NCBI RefSeq assembly: GCF_014243395.1
Contig: NZ_JACLCP010000001.1
Span: 1,178,001-1,242,000 of the forward strand
DNA length: 64,000 nucleotides
Direction: 5' to 3'
Origin: Winogradskyella flava
GTDB taxonomy: Bacteria > Bacteroidota > Bacteroidia > Flavobacteriales > Flavobacteriaceae
Of the stretch, positions 26,253-34,508 are shown piece by piece. A program made the position numbers and the translations under genes. The notes beneath the pieces are model-generated. The model worked only from the letters and a program-made list of their open reading frames with translations, was not told the origin of the DNA and searched no databases. How positions within the stretch are numbered: the stretch's first letter is position 1; every line of letters starts with the position of its first letter.

Positions 26253-26834
26253 TTAAAACGCTCTTATAGCTCTTACATGGTTAAGACCTCCTTTTCCTGC
26301 ATTATTGAAATCTGATAAATCAGAATTATCTGGTCCAAAAAAGCGAACCCTAGCCCAATTTTGATCGCTTTCTGTCATTGGATCTAATTCTGAAGAACTC
26401 CAATAAAACCAGTTTTCGAAATTGCCAATCGACAAACGGTTCTCTTGCATTAGGTTTAATTCTTCAAATGATGGCAAAAACCAGTCGGAATAGTTTTCTA
26501 GGATCAAGTCTTGACATACTTTGGCCGCATAAATCTCAGGTGAACATGAATTGTCGAATTCTAGATTTGTGATTATATCTAAAGTATTTTGACTACCAAA
26601 GCCTATTTCGGCAGCAGTAACATTATAGAATGTCCCTTGGCATGACCAAGGTACGTGAGTAGCTTGATCGTTTTGTGCGGCAACAAGGCCATGTTGCCCA
26701 GAATCATCTAGATAAAATATCATGCCTCCTTCGTGAAATTGACCTATTTCAAGACTGATTGGTTCTGACTCGTTATTATCGGAGCAAGATAATAATGTAA
26801 ATACAACTAACGATAAGCTAATAATTCGATTCAT
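26253..26834 (-). CDS. DUF1566 (Lcl-like) domain lipoprotein
   Basis: A 193-residue lipoprotein. The signal peptide ends at Cys17 and is followed by SDNNESEP, an acidic stretch resembling the surface-export signal of Bacteroidetes lipoproteins. The body matches the DUF1566/Lcl C-terminal domain: GGMIFYLDDSGQHGLVAA near residue 35, WFLPSFEELNLM near 118, FYWSSSE near 143 and HVRAIRAF at the C-terminus. Related domains occur in surface adhesins and fimbrial lectins. The upstream region (26859-26892) carries one of the three shared bipartite promoters, and the ECF sigma gene begins 98 bp downstream. Confidence 0.85.
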   Translation of the reverse strand: MNRIISLSLVVFTLLSCSDNNESEPISLEIGQFHEGGMIFYLDDSGQHGLVAAQNDQATHVPWSCQGTFYNVTAAEIGFGSQNTLDIITNLEFDNSCSPEIYAAKVCQDLILENYSDWFLPSFEELNLMQENRLSIGNFENWFYWSSSELDPMTESDQNWARVRFFGPDNSDLSDFNNAGKGGLNHVRAIRAF

Positions 26835-26858
26835 GACTATTTTTTTAATTAGTTCTTT

Positions 26859-26892
26859 ATCTATAGTCTTAAAAACTACAAAATGGTTGCGT
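26859..26892 (-). promoter_or_regulatory. Putative ECF sigma promoter, copy 1
   Basis: Read on the - strand: ACGCAACC (26892-26885), 18 bp, CTATAGAT (26866-26859), then 24 bp to the ATG at 26834. The same two blocks with the same 18-bp spacer occur at two other lipoprotein genes nearby. The core xGCAAC-N16-xxxCTA resembles ECF promoters, whose -35 contains AAC and whose -10 contains GTCTA. Confidence 0.7.
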
Positions 26893-26929
26893 AAAAAATA
26901 GTTTTAAAAGTTTTAGCCTTGTTTTAAGT

Positions 26930-28003
26930 TTAACAACCTATGGAAATTAAGATAATTTCAACAACATAGTCAGAGAGATTTTCTTCATCTATAATTTTAA
27001 CAAATATACTCTGGTTGTTTTCGGTGTTATTATAAACTTGATCTCCGGCAACAGGGTTTTCATCGTTTTGTGCATCTTCTTGAGTCTCATGAAAACTGAT
27101 AACAGAGTCTTCATCCAATTCAAGCGTATCTAAAATACAAAACACGTAATCGTTGAGAATAAAATCTGAAACTCCTGTGTTGGTTTCGTTCTCACAAACC
27201 TCAAAATAAAAACTAGAGCATAAATCAAAATCCTGATCACATCTCTGGTTCAGGACGAGATCTCGATCTTCGTTACTTAGTTTTAGGGAATTCTCGTCAA
27301 TGTATGTCACTTTCCAATCATAATTAAAATAGTCGGTAATTTCAGAGTTTTCACTAACTAGGTTAATGTTTATGTGCAGCTCGTCCTCAATGAGAAAAAC
27401 CGTCCACGAACCTATAAAATTTCGCTCTTCAAAATTAAATGTAGTGAAACCATTGGATTCTTCAAATATACCTCCTAAATATGGGTTGTCGTTGGTAAAT
27501 CCATAACCAACTTTTAATATGCAATTCTCTAATATTTGATTGCAATCACTTACTCTTTCAAAATCCAAACAGCTATCAATACTCTGCTTTAATTCTTCTT
27601 TTGTGTTTATTATAAATTCTTCGCCAGATTCTAAAATAGCTGTTATAGGGAAGCTAACACTAATTGAGAAATCAGTTTCCAAGCTTTCTAGTAATAAGCT
27701 AAATTCCTCGTCATCCAAAACGGCATTCAATGATGTAAATTCATCATTTGCGTCAAAGACAAAAATTGAGAGCGGATAATTAAAATTAATACAAGTAATA
27801 TTATGGTCTGGTCGTTCTTTATCTGTGGCAACCTGAACCAAGTTTTGAAATAGCTCTGAGCCTTGTGTAATTTCTTCAAGTGGTGATAATTGAATGATTC
27901 CAGTTTCATTATTAAAACTTTGATTGATTATATCGTCAGTATCATTGCTGCAAGAAAAAGATATAAGAATTAGCAATAAGTAATATAGTGTAGTCTTTTT
28001 CAT
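26930..28003 (-). CDS. Surface-type lipoprotein of unknown function
   Basis: A 357-residue lipoprotein. The signal peptide ends at Cys18 and is followed by SNDTDD, a surface-export-like acidic motif. The first part is unrecognised and contains several cysteines (about residues 69, 143, 153, 160). Near the C-terminus SFHETQEDAQNDENPVAG and QSIFVKIIDEENLSDYVVEI resemble a strand-rich repeat often found in large gliding-motility and adhesin proteins of Flavobacteria, here in single copy. It ends in Cys. It begins 58 bp after the lipoprotein gene at 28062 with no element between them, so the two probably share one transcript from the ECF-like promoter at 28487-28520. Confidence 0.75.
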   Translation of the reverse strand: MKKTTLYYLLLILISFSCSNDTDDIINQSFNNETGIIQLSPLEEITQGSELFQNLVQVATDKERPDHNITCINFNYPLSIFVFDANDEFTSLNAVLDDEEFSLLLESLETDFSISVSFPITAILESGEEFIINTKEELKQSIDSCLDFERVSDCNQILENCILKVGYGFTNDNPYLGGIFEESNGFTTFNFEERNFIGSWTVFLIEDELHININLVSENSEITDYFNYDWKVTYIDENSLKLSNEDRDLVLNQRCDQDFDLCSSFYFEVCENETNTGVSDFILNDYVFCILDTLELDEDSVISFHETQEDAQNDENPVAGDQVYNNTENNQSIFVKIIDEENLSDYVVEIILISIGC

Positions 28004-28061
28004 AGTTTATTTTTAGATTGATTAATATGGTATTATAAAAGCGAGTAATATTAATGACTAA

Positions 28062-28475
28062 CTAGTTTTGAAGCTCAATGACATAATCGGTGATTTCAGC
28101 AAAATTATTGCTGTTGATGTCTATTGCTAGCACTTTGAGACTCCCGCCTGTAAAATCCTCTTTGAAATGAATTGTTGCAATAGATTTATAATTATCATCT
28201 TCAATACTATTTTCGATGTCCAAAATTTCCATACTACCTGATTCAATTTCCCATATTATTTCGGAAAAATTGGCTGTAGTTTTGCTTGCATATTTTAATT
28301 CGTCACCAGGTGAAGCCCTCGTAGATCCATTTAAGCATATACCAACAAATTCTGCATTATCTTCAAATTCGCAATCAAACACGTTTTTTATATCCTCATC
28401 AACAGATTCATCTGAGCAAGATGAAACAAAAAATAAAATGAATATCTGTACAATTAGAGGGAGATGTTTGTTCAT
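28062..28475 (-). CDS. Small surface-type lipoprotein of unknown function
   Basis: A 137-residue lipoprotein with a signal peptide ending at Cys20, followed by SDESVDED, a strong surface-export-like motif. The rest has the alternating pattern of a single Ig/PKD-like beta sandwich (PGDELKYASKTTANFSEI, IHFKEDFTGGSLKVLAID), as in domains that often flank adhesins. No enzyme motif is seen. The bipartite promoter at 28487-28520 lies just upstream, and the 357-residue lipoprotein gene follows. Confidence 0.7.
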   Translation of the reverse strand: MNKHLPLIVQIFILFFVSSCSDESVDEDIKNVFDCEFEDNAEFVGICLNGSTRASPGDELKYASKTTANFSEIIWEIESGSMEILDIENSIEDDNYKSIATIHFKEDFTGGSLKVLAIDINSNNFAEITDYVIELQN

Positions 28476-28486
28476 GGTCGATATTT

Positions 28487-28520
28487 ATCTATAGACGCCA
28501 TGATCTGCAAAAGGTTGCGT
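28487..28520 (-). promoter_or_regulatory. Putative ECF sigma promoter, copy 2
   Basis: On the - strand: ACGCAACC (28520-28513), 18 bp, CTATAGAT (28494-28487), 11 bp before the ATG at 28475. The -10 block is preceded by CGT, giving CGTCTATAG, the closest of the three to a textbook ECF -10. The blocks and spacing are identical to copy 1. Confidence 0.72.
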
Positions 28521-28571
28521 AGGAAAATGAAGCTTTTCAAATAAAAGTATAGTTTTGGATAATATAATTAG

Positions 28572-28600
28572 AAAACCCATCAAAATTTGATGGGCTTTTT
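28572..28600 (-). terminator. Terminator after the YD-repeat lipoprotein
   Basis: CCCATCAAA (28576-28584) pairs with TTTGATGGG (28586-28594), flanked by an A run on one side and T runs on the other. It lies 33 bp past the stop of the gene at 28634, so that gene ends before the next ECF-like promoter. Confidence 0.6.
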
Positions 28601-28633
28601 TATAAGTTAGGAGAGCTCATTAGTTCATTCATG

Positions 28634-29341
28634 CTATTCGTATGTGTATTCAGCTGGCGGGTATGTGAAACCTATTTTTGTTTGATTTACTGGTAAGCCA
28701 TTTGAGTTGTATTCATATGAATATTCATTTGTTGAGATATAATAAGTGTAAGAAGTGATATTATTTTGGGTAAATCCTCTATTAGATACGTGCAAGGTAG
28801 AGCCTCCGTGAATTTTATTAAAAGCTTCAGGGAACATAAATTGAAAGGGGTTTGTTTTATCGTCATACTCAAAAGATTCGATAACCTCAGAACCTCTCAC
28901 TTTTTGTGATAAACGTCCAAAAACATCATAATTATAAATAGTCATCTCACCGTTTGAGGATTCGGTAGTGGTGAGTTGATAATCCTCATTATAGAAATAA
29001 TTTATCGATATGCCTTGATTATTAATTGAACTAACTATTCTATTATCTTCATAATGATAATTAGTAGTTTGCGCGTCTTGACCGTTTCTTTCATAAATTT
29101 CTGTAATTATTTGATCTTCGGAGTTATATATATAGCTTACCATGCTTATATTGGACAAATCCTTTTTTAAATAACCATTTGCTTCGTATTCAAAAACAAT
29201 ATCACCAGCAATGCCTTTTACTTTGATTAATTTAGGTAAATCGTTAGCTATAATGTCATCATTATTTTCACAAGAAATGAAACTCGCAAATATTAGAGCT
29301 AGTGTGATTAATTGTTTTGTAAGGGTAGTTGTCTTTTTCAT
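28634..29341 (-). CDS. YD-repeat-like lipoprotein
   Basis: A 235-residue lipoprotein. The signal peptide ends at Cys24 and is followed by ENNDD, a surface-export-like motif. From about residue 50 on, the protein is built of short tyrosine-rich beta hairpins (FEYEANGYLKK, SYIYNSEDQIITEIYERNG, YHYEDNRIVSSI, YFYNEDYQLTTTESSNGE, YNYDVFGRLSQK) that resemble the YD repeats of Rhs/wall-associated proteins. It is far too short for an Rhs toxin and has no toxin tail. The bipartite promoter at 29359-29392 precedes it and a terminator follows. Confidence 0.75.
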   Translation of the reverse strand: MKKTTTLTKQLITLALIFASFISCENNDDIIANDLPKLIKVKGIAGDIVFEYEANGYLKKDLSNISMVSYIYNSEDQIITEIYERNGQDAQTTNYHYEDNRIVSSINNQGISINYFYNEDYQLTTTESSNGEMTIYNYDVFGRLSQKVRGSEVIESFEYDDKTNPFQFMFPEAFNKIHGGSTLHVSNRGFTQNNITSYTYYISTNEYSYEYNSNGLPVNQTKIGFTYPPAEYTYE

Positions 29342-29358
29342 AGCGTATATGTTTTATA

Positions 29359-29392
29359 ATCTGTAGATGGTGTTTATGTGAATTGGTTGCGT
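29359..29392 (-). promoter_or_regulatory. Putative ECF sigma promoter, copy 3
   Basis: On the - strand: ACGCAACC (29392-29385), 18 bp, CTACAGAT (29366-29359), 17 bp before the ATG at 29341. One base of the second block differs from copies 1 and 2, while the spacer sequence is unrelated. That argues for selection on the two blocks rather than recent duplication. Confidence 0.7.
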
Positions 29393-29465
29393 TCAATCAT
29401 AATGTATTTTGTTCTTAAGACTATATTCCTATTTATAAGTCATTTGATATTAGATTTTTACACAC

Positions 29466-29500
29466 AAAAAAACCTCATAATACAATTATGAGGTTTTAAT
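29466..29500 (-). terminator. Terminator after pnp
   Basis: A 13-bp perfect stem (29469-29481 with 29485-29497) with a 3-nt loop lies 22 bp after the pnp stop. On the - strand it is followed by a T run. Confidence 0.8.
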
Positions 29501-29518
29501 TGAAAAGTAGAAAAAGAA

Positions 29519-31777
29519 CTAATCCTCTTTCTTATCTTCTCTAGGTTTTCTATCGTCTCTGCGATTATCTCTACCTCTATTGTCACGTCCACGATTATCT
29601 CTACCTCTGTTGTCGCGACCACGATTGTTATTGTCTCTAGGTGGTCTGGCTACATAACCTTCTGGCTTTGGTAAAATAGCTTTTCGAGAAACTTTCTCTT
29701 TGCGCGTTCTGGAATCTACACCAAAATACTTGACGTCAAAAACGTCACCCATGTTCACAACATCAGAGACATTTTCCGTACGTTCCCATGCTAATTCAGA
29801 TACATGTAATAAGACCTCGTTTCCTGGAGCTTCCGTATATTCTACAACAGCACCAAAATCTAACATCTTAATTACTTTTACCTCATAAACACTACCTACT
29901 TCTGGCTTAAATAATAGAGAATCGATTTTTGCCATTACAGCATCAATACCTTTACTACCAACACCAAGAACTTCAACAACACCTTCTTCAGTAACAGGAT
30001 CTTCATTAATAACAATAGTGGTTTCAGTCTCTTTCTGTAATTCTTGAATCACTTTTCCACCAGGGCCAATTAAGGCACCGATAAATTCGTTAGGAATACG
30101 TCTTGTCACCATTGTAGGTGCATGATCTTTAACTTCAGCATTTGGCTCAGCAATGGTATCAGTCAATTTCTCTAAAATATGCAAACGACCATCACGAGCT
30201 TGTTTTAGTGCATTTACCAAGATTTCGTATGATAATCCTTTTACTTTAATATCCATTTGACAAGCAGTAATACCATCTGCAGTACCAGTAACTTTAAAGT
30301 CCATATCACCAAGATGATCTTCATCTCCTAGGATATCAGATAAAACCGCATACTTTTCCCCTTCAGAGATTAATCCCATAGCAATACCCGAAACAGGTTT
30401 CTTAAGCTGAACACCAGCGTCCATTAATGCCATTGTACCAGAACATACCGTTGCCATAGAAGACGAACCATTAGATTCCAATACTTCAGAAACAACTCTT
30501 ACCGTATAAGGACAATCCTCGGGAACCATACCTTTTAAAGCACGTTGTGCTAAGTTACCATGACCAACTTCTCGACGAGATGTTCCACGGATTGGTCTTG
30601 CCTCACCAGTTGAAAAAGGAGGGAAGTTATAATGTAAATAGAAACGCTCTTCACCTTCAAAAGATGGCATATCTATTTGGTTTGCTTCTCTGGAAGTTCC
30701 TAAGGTGACCGTAGCTAAAGCTTGAGTTTCACCTCTTGTAAAGATAGCAGAGCCATGTGTTGACGGTAAATAATCAATCTCACACCAAATAGGTCTGATC
30801 TCATCTGTCTTACGACCGTCTAAACGTAACCCCTCATTTAAAGTTAAGTCTCTAATAGCGGCTTTTTGAGCTTTCGCCACATATTTATGAATTAGTTTTC
30901 CTAAATCATCTTGCTCTTCTTCAGAGAATGAATTGAAAACTTCTTCTTTAATTTCAGAAAATGCAGCACCTCTTTCATGTTTTGAAGAACCTGCTTTTGC
31001 GATAGTATATGTTTTATCATATACCATATCATGAATTTTCTTTGCTAAATCTTCGTCAGAACGTTCTGGGTCGTACTCACGAACCTCTTTTTTGCCAGCA
31101 GCCTCAGCTAATCTTACCTGTGCGGCACACTGTACTTTGATAGCTTCATGAGCAAACTTAATCGCTTCAGCCATTTCCTCTTCAGAAATTTCATCCATTT
31201 CACCTTCAACCATCATTACTGAGTCGGCGGAGGCTCCAATCATCATATCGATATCAGATTCTAATAATTGAGCTCTAGTTGGATTGATGACAAATTCGCC
31301 ATTGATGCGACCAACCCTTGCTTCAGAGATTGCACATTCAAAAGGGAAATCTGATAGTTGAATAGCGGCAGAAGCAGCTAATCCTGCCATAGCATCTGGC
31401 ATAACGTCTTCGTCATGAGACATTAATTGAATCATCACCTGAGTTTCAGAATGATAATCTTTAGGGAATAAAGGACGCAATACACGATCTACTAAACGCA
31501 TTGTTAATACTTCACCATCACTAGGTCTAGCTTCTCTTTTAAAGAAACCACCTGGATAACGTCCTGCAGCAGCAAATTTTTCTCTGTAATCTACCGTTAA
31601 TGGTAAAAAGTCAACGTCAGCCTGATGATAATTAGATACAACTGTACACAATAGCATACATTTTCCTGATTGCACAACAACAGAACCATGTGCCTGTTTT
31701 GCTAATTTTCCGGTTTCGATAGAAATTTCTCTACCATCACCAAGGTCAATAACCTCTTTGTAAGTCTTTGGAATCAT
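29519..31777 (-). CDS. pnp: Polyribonucleotide nucleotidyltransferase (PNPase)
   Basis: A 752-residue phosphorolytic 3'-5' exoribonuclease. Two RNase PH domains occupy about residues 10-230 and 320-555 ([40 protein letters not shown]). A KH domain ([20 protein letters not shown]) starts near 567, and an S1 domain runs at about 635-710 ([20 protein letters not shown]). The C-terminus is a low-complexity basic tail with four RGRDN units. The tail is longer than in E. coli and probably adds RNA or partner binding. pnp follows rpsO, a gene order known from many bacteria, with a terminator and a 198-bp spacer between them. Confidence 0.97.
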   Translation of the reverse strand: MIPKTYKEVIDLGDGREISIETGKLAKQAHGSVVVQSGKCMLLCTVVSNYHQADVDFLPLTVDYREKFAAAGRYPGGFFKREARPSDGEVLTMRLVDRVLRPLFPKDYHSETQVMIQLMSHDEDVMPDAMAGLAASAAIQLSDFPFECAISEARVGRINGEFVINPTRAQLLESDIDMMIGASADSVMMVEGEMDEISEEEMAEAIKFAHEAIKVQCAAQVRLAEAAGKKEVREYDPERSDEDLAKKIHDMVYDKTYTIAKAGSSKHERGAAFSEIKEEVFNSFSEEEQDDLGKLIHKYVAKAQKAAIRDLTLNEGLRLDGRKTDEIRPIWCEIDYLPSTHGSAIFTRGETQALATVTLGTSREANQIDMPSFEGEERFYLHYNFPPFSTGEARPIRGTSRREVGHGNLAQRALKGMVPEDCPYTVRVVSEVLESNGSSSMATVCSGTMALMDAGVQLKKPVSGIAMGLISEGEKYAVLSDILGDEDHLGDMDFKVTGTADGITACQMDIKVKGLSYEILVNALKQARDGRLHILEKLTDTIAEPNAEVKDHAPTMVTRRIPNEFIGALIGPGGKVIQELQKETETTIVINEDPVTEEGVVEVLGVGSKGIDAVMAKIDSLLFKPEVGSVYEVKVIKMLDFGAVVEYTEAPGNEVLLHVSELAWERTENVSDVVNMGDVFDVKYFGVDSRTRKEKVSRKAILPKPEGYVARPPRDNNNRGRDNRGRDNRGRDNRGRDNRRDDRKPREDKKED

Positions 31778-31945
31778 AAATTTTTAATTCACGTTTTGAT
31801 ATTAAGTCATCAAAACTTTTGTTAAACAATGGTCGTTGTGTTGTTGTGTGTAGTTGTGTAATAATGGCATTTATGCCTGACCAATGAAAAACCGTGTAAG
31901 CTTCTTCAATTCGAATTTTAGACGCTTTCGATTGCGTTGTATAAA

Positions 31946-31970
31946 ACAAAAAAGAGGCTAAAAAGCCTCT
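31946..31970 (-). terminator. Terminator directly after rpsO
   Basis: A 7-bp stem AGAGGCT/AGCCTCT (31953-31959 with 31964-31970) with a 4-nt loop is followed on the - strand by six T. It starts 6 bp after the rpsO stop, so some read-through would be needed for rpsO-pnp cotranscription. Confidence 0.75.
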
Positions 31971-31975
31971 CTTTT

Positions 31976-32245
31976 TTATTTTCTTAATCCTAATTCTTTA
32001 ACTATTGCACGATATCTTAAGATATCTTTTTTAGTCAAATAGTCTAGTAAAGCTCTGCGCTTACCAACTAATTTTACTAATGAACGCTCTGTATTGAAAT
32101 CTTTGCGATTCTTCTTTAGGTGTTCAGTTAAATGATTGATTCTTGCAGTAAATAATGCAATTTGTCCTTCTGCAGAACCCGTGTCGTTTTTACCGTTACC
32201 GTGTTTTGCGAAGATTTTTTCTTTAGCTTCTTTTGATAAATACAT
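31976..32245 (-). CDS. rpsO: 30S ribosomal protein S15
   Basis: An 89-residue protein of normal length. GSAEGQIALFTARINHLTEH near residue 23 and LVKLVGKRRALLDYL near 57-71 are the conserved rRNA-binding blocks. S15 binds 16S rRNA early in assembly of the small subunit. A good -7 element lies 56 bp upstream. Confidence 0.97.
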   Translation of the reverse strand: MYLSKEAKEKIFAKHGNGKNDTGSAEGQIALFTARINHLTEHLKKNRKDFNTERSLVKLVGKRRALLDYLTKKDILRYRAIVKELGLRK

Positions 32246-32300
32246 TCTAATATTATTGTAAATGATTGTTATGTACTATGAAAGATTTTCTTTCAAGCGG

Positions 32301-32308
32301 CAAATATA
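32301..32308 (-). promoter_or_regulatory. -7 element upstream of rpsO
   Basis: On the - strand TATATTTG is a perfect TAnnTTTG match, followed by C as in several other promoters of this window. The expected -33 TTTG is not evident. It ends 55 bp before the rpsO ATG. Confidence 0.5.
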
Positions 32309-32428
32309 ATACTTTTTTGTGATTCGTAGTTTTTTTCGTAACTTTTAATCTGAATTGCAATGTTTTAGAATAGTCTCCCCTTGACTAAGTAAGAGCTCTC
32401 ACCTAATTACTCCTTAAAAATTTAGAGG

Positions 32429-33535
32429 ATGAAAGCTATAGACCCACGTCGTAATTTTTCTAATGCACATGATGTATTAGATCGTGTTTTTAACAATACC
32501 TATAACGGCATTGCTGTTGTAAACCTTGAGGGCAATTGGCTTAAAGTCAATCAAAGCGTTTGTGATTTGTTGGGTTATACTAAATGGGAGTTGTTCAACA
32601 TGGACATTAATAACATAATTTATGCTGAAGATCTTGGTGTTCATGAAGAAAAGTATGAAAAACTAATACATGGTAAAATAGACAAGTATCGAGTTAAACA
32701 ACGTTTTTTTCATAAAGATGGCTCAATACTTTGGGTTTTAATATATGTGTCCTTGGTTTATTTTAAAGAAGGTAAGCCCTATATGATATGGCAATTCAAT
32801 GATGTTACCAATAGGCAAAAAAATCAGGATAAGTTAAAAGCTATGCTGAATGTTGTTAAAGAGCAGAACGATAGGCTAACCTCTTTTGCCGATATTGTCA
32901 CACATAACCTGAGATCACACTCCGGTAATTTATGCTCAATCACACAATTTTTGCAAGAAGATTTTTCTGATGATAAAGACAACGAAAACCTTTTGCTATT
33001 GCAAAAAGCTGTTGACAATTTACAAGAAACTGTATCTCATCTCACTGAAATTGCAAAAATTAAGGAGATTGACCCCTCTGAGATGGCAGCTTTAAATTTA
33101 TACGACTATGCGGAAAAAGCAATGTACAATATCATTGCGATGGCTCAAAATGCCAATGCTATAATATACAATGAAATTGACGAAAGCCATAATATAAAGG
33201 GTGTCCCTGCATATTTAGATAGTATTATCCTTAATTTTCTTACCAACGCTATTAAATATAGATCTGAGAAGCGTGTACCTATTATAGAGATTACATCATC
33301 AATTGAAGATGATTATATAGTTTTGAGTATCAAGGATAATGGAAAAGGTATAGATATGGAAAAATATGGCGATAAGCTTTTCCAGATGTATAAAACATTT
33401 CATTATAACGAAGATGCCATTGGTATAGGTCTTTTTATAACCAAAAACCATATCGAATCTATGGGCGGTCGAGTAGGGGTCAATAGTGGGGTGGATGTTG
33501 GTACAGAATTCACAATTTATTTGAAAAGAGCATAA
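32429..33535 (+). CDS. PAS-domain sensor histidine kinase
   Basis: A 368-residue soluble kinase. A PAS domain with PAC motif (about residues 15-130) contains GIAVVNLEGNWLKVNQSVCD and VKQRFFHKDGSILWVLIYVS. The dimerisation helix carries the phosphoacceptor His159 in DIVTHNLRSHSGN. The ATPase domain has an N box (LNFLTNAIKYRS, about 268-279), a G1 box (DNGKGIDM, near 305) and a G2 box (GIGLFITKNH, near 331). No transmembrane helix is present, so it should sense a cytoplasmic signal through PAS. No response regulator is adjacent, which makes it an orphan kinase here. Confidence 0.9.
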   Translation: MKAIDPRRNFSNAHDVLDRVFNNTYNGIAVVNLEGNWLKVNQSVCDLLGYTKWELFNMDINNIIYAEDLGVHEEKYEKLIHGKIDKYRVKQRFFHKDGSILWVLIYVSLVYFKEGKPYMIWQFNDVTNRQKNQDKLKAMLNVVKEQNDRLTSFADIVTHNLRSHSGNLCSITQFLQEDFSDDKDNENLLLLQKAVDNLQETVSHLTEIAKIKEIDPSEMAALNLYDYAEKAMYNIIAMAQNANAIIYNEIDESHNIKGVPAYLDSIILNFLTNAIKYRSEKRVPIIEITSSIEDDYIVLSIKDNGKGIDMEKYGDKLFQMYKTFHYNEDAIGIGLFITKNHIESMGGRVGVNSGVDVGTEFTIYLKRA

Positions 33536-33550
33536 TTTTTTTTAATCGGA

Positions 33551-33580
33551 TTAAACCTTTCGTGAATAGGCTGGTCTTAA
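33551..33580 (+). promoter_or_regulatory. Weak ECF-like promoter candidate before the lipoprotein gene at 33608
   Basis: TTAAAC (33551-33556), 16 bp, GGTCTTAA (33573-33580), 27 bp before the ATG. The layout equals the xGCAAC-N16-CGTCTA core of the three lipoprotein promoters, but only AAC plus GTCT is shared, so a chance match is possible. Confidence 0.35.
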
Positions 33581-33607
33581 CAGTATATTAACAATAAAAA
33601 AATACTC

Positions 33608-34453
33608 ATGAAAGATTTTAATGTAATTAAGAAAGTAGTATTAAGCCTTACGGTTTTAGGTTTAGTGTTTACATCATGTAGCGATGATAATGAAGCTGCA
33701 GAGCCAGAAAACGAAGTACAGGACGTTTTAGAAGTTCAACGTTCTGCAGAAATTGATCAAATTGACAATATTTTAGGCGATCTCATTGTGGATGCCTACG
33801 AGGAGCAGGAATTAGATGTAGCTGATCGTGGAACATATACTAGAGACATACCAGACTGTGTTACAATTACAATAGTTGCACAACAAGGTTATAGACAAGT
33901 AACTTTGGATTTTGGTACAGACGGTTGTATGGTCCGTGGCCATTTAATAAAAGGACAGATTGTATTTGATTACACAAGAGATTTAGATGCCCAGCAAATT
34001 GCTATTAACTACAATCTTATCGATTTCTATTTTGATAATAAAAATATTATTGCGAGTCGATCTATTTTAAAAGAACTATCTAACGGTAACGGAAATCCTC
34101 AATTTACTCATGATTTAAGTATTACTGTAATCTGGCCAAATGATGCTCAGGCGTCTCGTGAAGGCACAAGAATTAGAGAATGGATAGAAGGATATGGTAG
34201 CGGTATTTTTAGTGATAATGTATTTGAGATTACAGGAAACTGGACGGCAACTTTCGTCAATGGCAATACACATACTTACGAAGTTATAGTGCCTTTAAGA
34301 AGAGAGGTCATCTGTTACTATTTTGTAAGCGGTTCTTTTAATGTGCAGCGAACAAATTTTGGTGGCTTGTTTGATTACGGAGAAGGAAACTGTGATAATC
34401 AGGCAACATTCACTTTTAATAATGGTACCGAAATACCTATTACTTTAAATTAG
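33608..34453 (+). CDS. Surface-type lipoprotein of unknown function
   Basis: A 281-residue lipoprotein. The signal peptide ends at Cys24 and is followed by SDDNEAAEPENE, a clear surface-export-like motif. Residues after about 80 are strand-rich and include CVTITIVAQQGYRQVTLDFG and WTATFVNGNTHTYEVIVP. Paired cysteines in the C-terminal half (ICYYFVSG, GEGNCDNQ) may form disulfides. I do not recognise the family. It is monocistronic: the histidine kinase gene ends 72 bp upstream and a strong terminator follows. Confidence 0.75.
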   Translation: MKDFNVIKKVVLSLTVLGLVFTSCSDDNEAAEPENEVQDVLEVQRSAEIDQIDNILGDLIVDAYEEQELDVADRGTYTRDIPDCVTITIVAQQGYRQVTLDFGTDGCMVRGHLIKGQIVFDYTRDLDAQQIAINYNLIDFYFDNKNIIASRSILKELSNGNGNPQFTHDLSITVIWPNDAQASREGTRIREWIEGYGSGIFSDNVFEITGNWTATFVNGNTHTYEVIVPLRREVICYYFVSGSFNVQRTNFGGLFDYGEGNCDNQATFTFNNGTEIPITLN

Positions 34454-34478
34454 TGATTTAGTTTTAGTTGATTGAAGA

Positions 34479-34508
34479 AAAAAAGCGAGCCATTTGGCTC
34501 GCTTTTTT
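34479..34508. terminator. Bidirectional terminator between the lipoprotein gene and accD
   Basis: A 13-bp perfect stem including A6/T6 flanks (34479-34491 with 34496-34508), with a 4-nt loop. It serves the + strand lipoprotein gene and overlaps the accD stop codon on the - strand. Confidence 0.85.

Noticed and set aside
28634..29341. YD-repeat protein as an Rhs/polymorphic toxin
   Set aside because: Only 235 residues, lipoprotein signal, no RHS core shell, no toxin tail and no immunity gene beside it.
29566..29640. Repetitive DNA at the pnp 3' end as a CRISPR or minisatellite
   Set aside because: The repeats are in frame and encode the RGRDN tail; units are short and without spacers.
31746..31949. 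A 67-codon open frame between rpsO and pnp on the - strand
   Set aside because: No domain, no signal peptide, it overlaps the pnp start and follows the rpsO terminator. It looks like a chance frame in the spacer.
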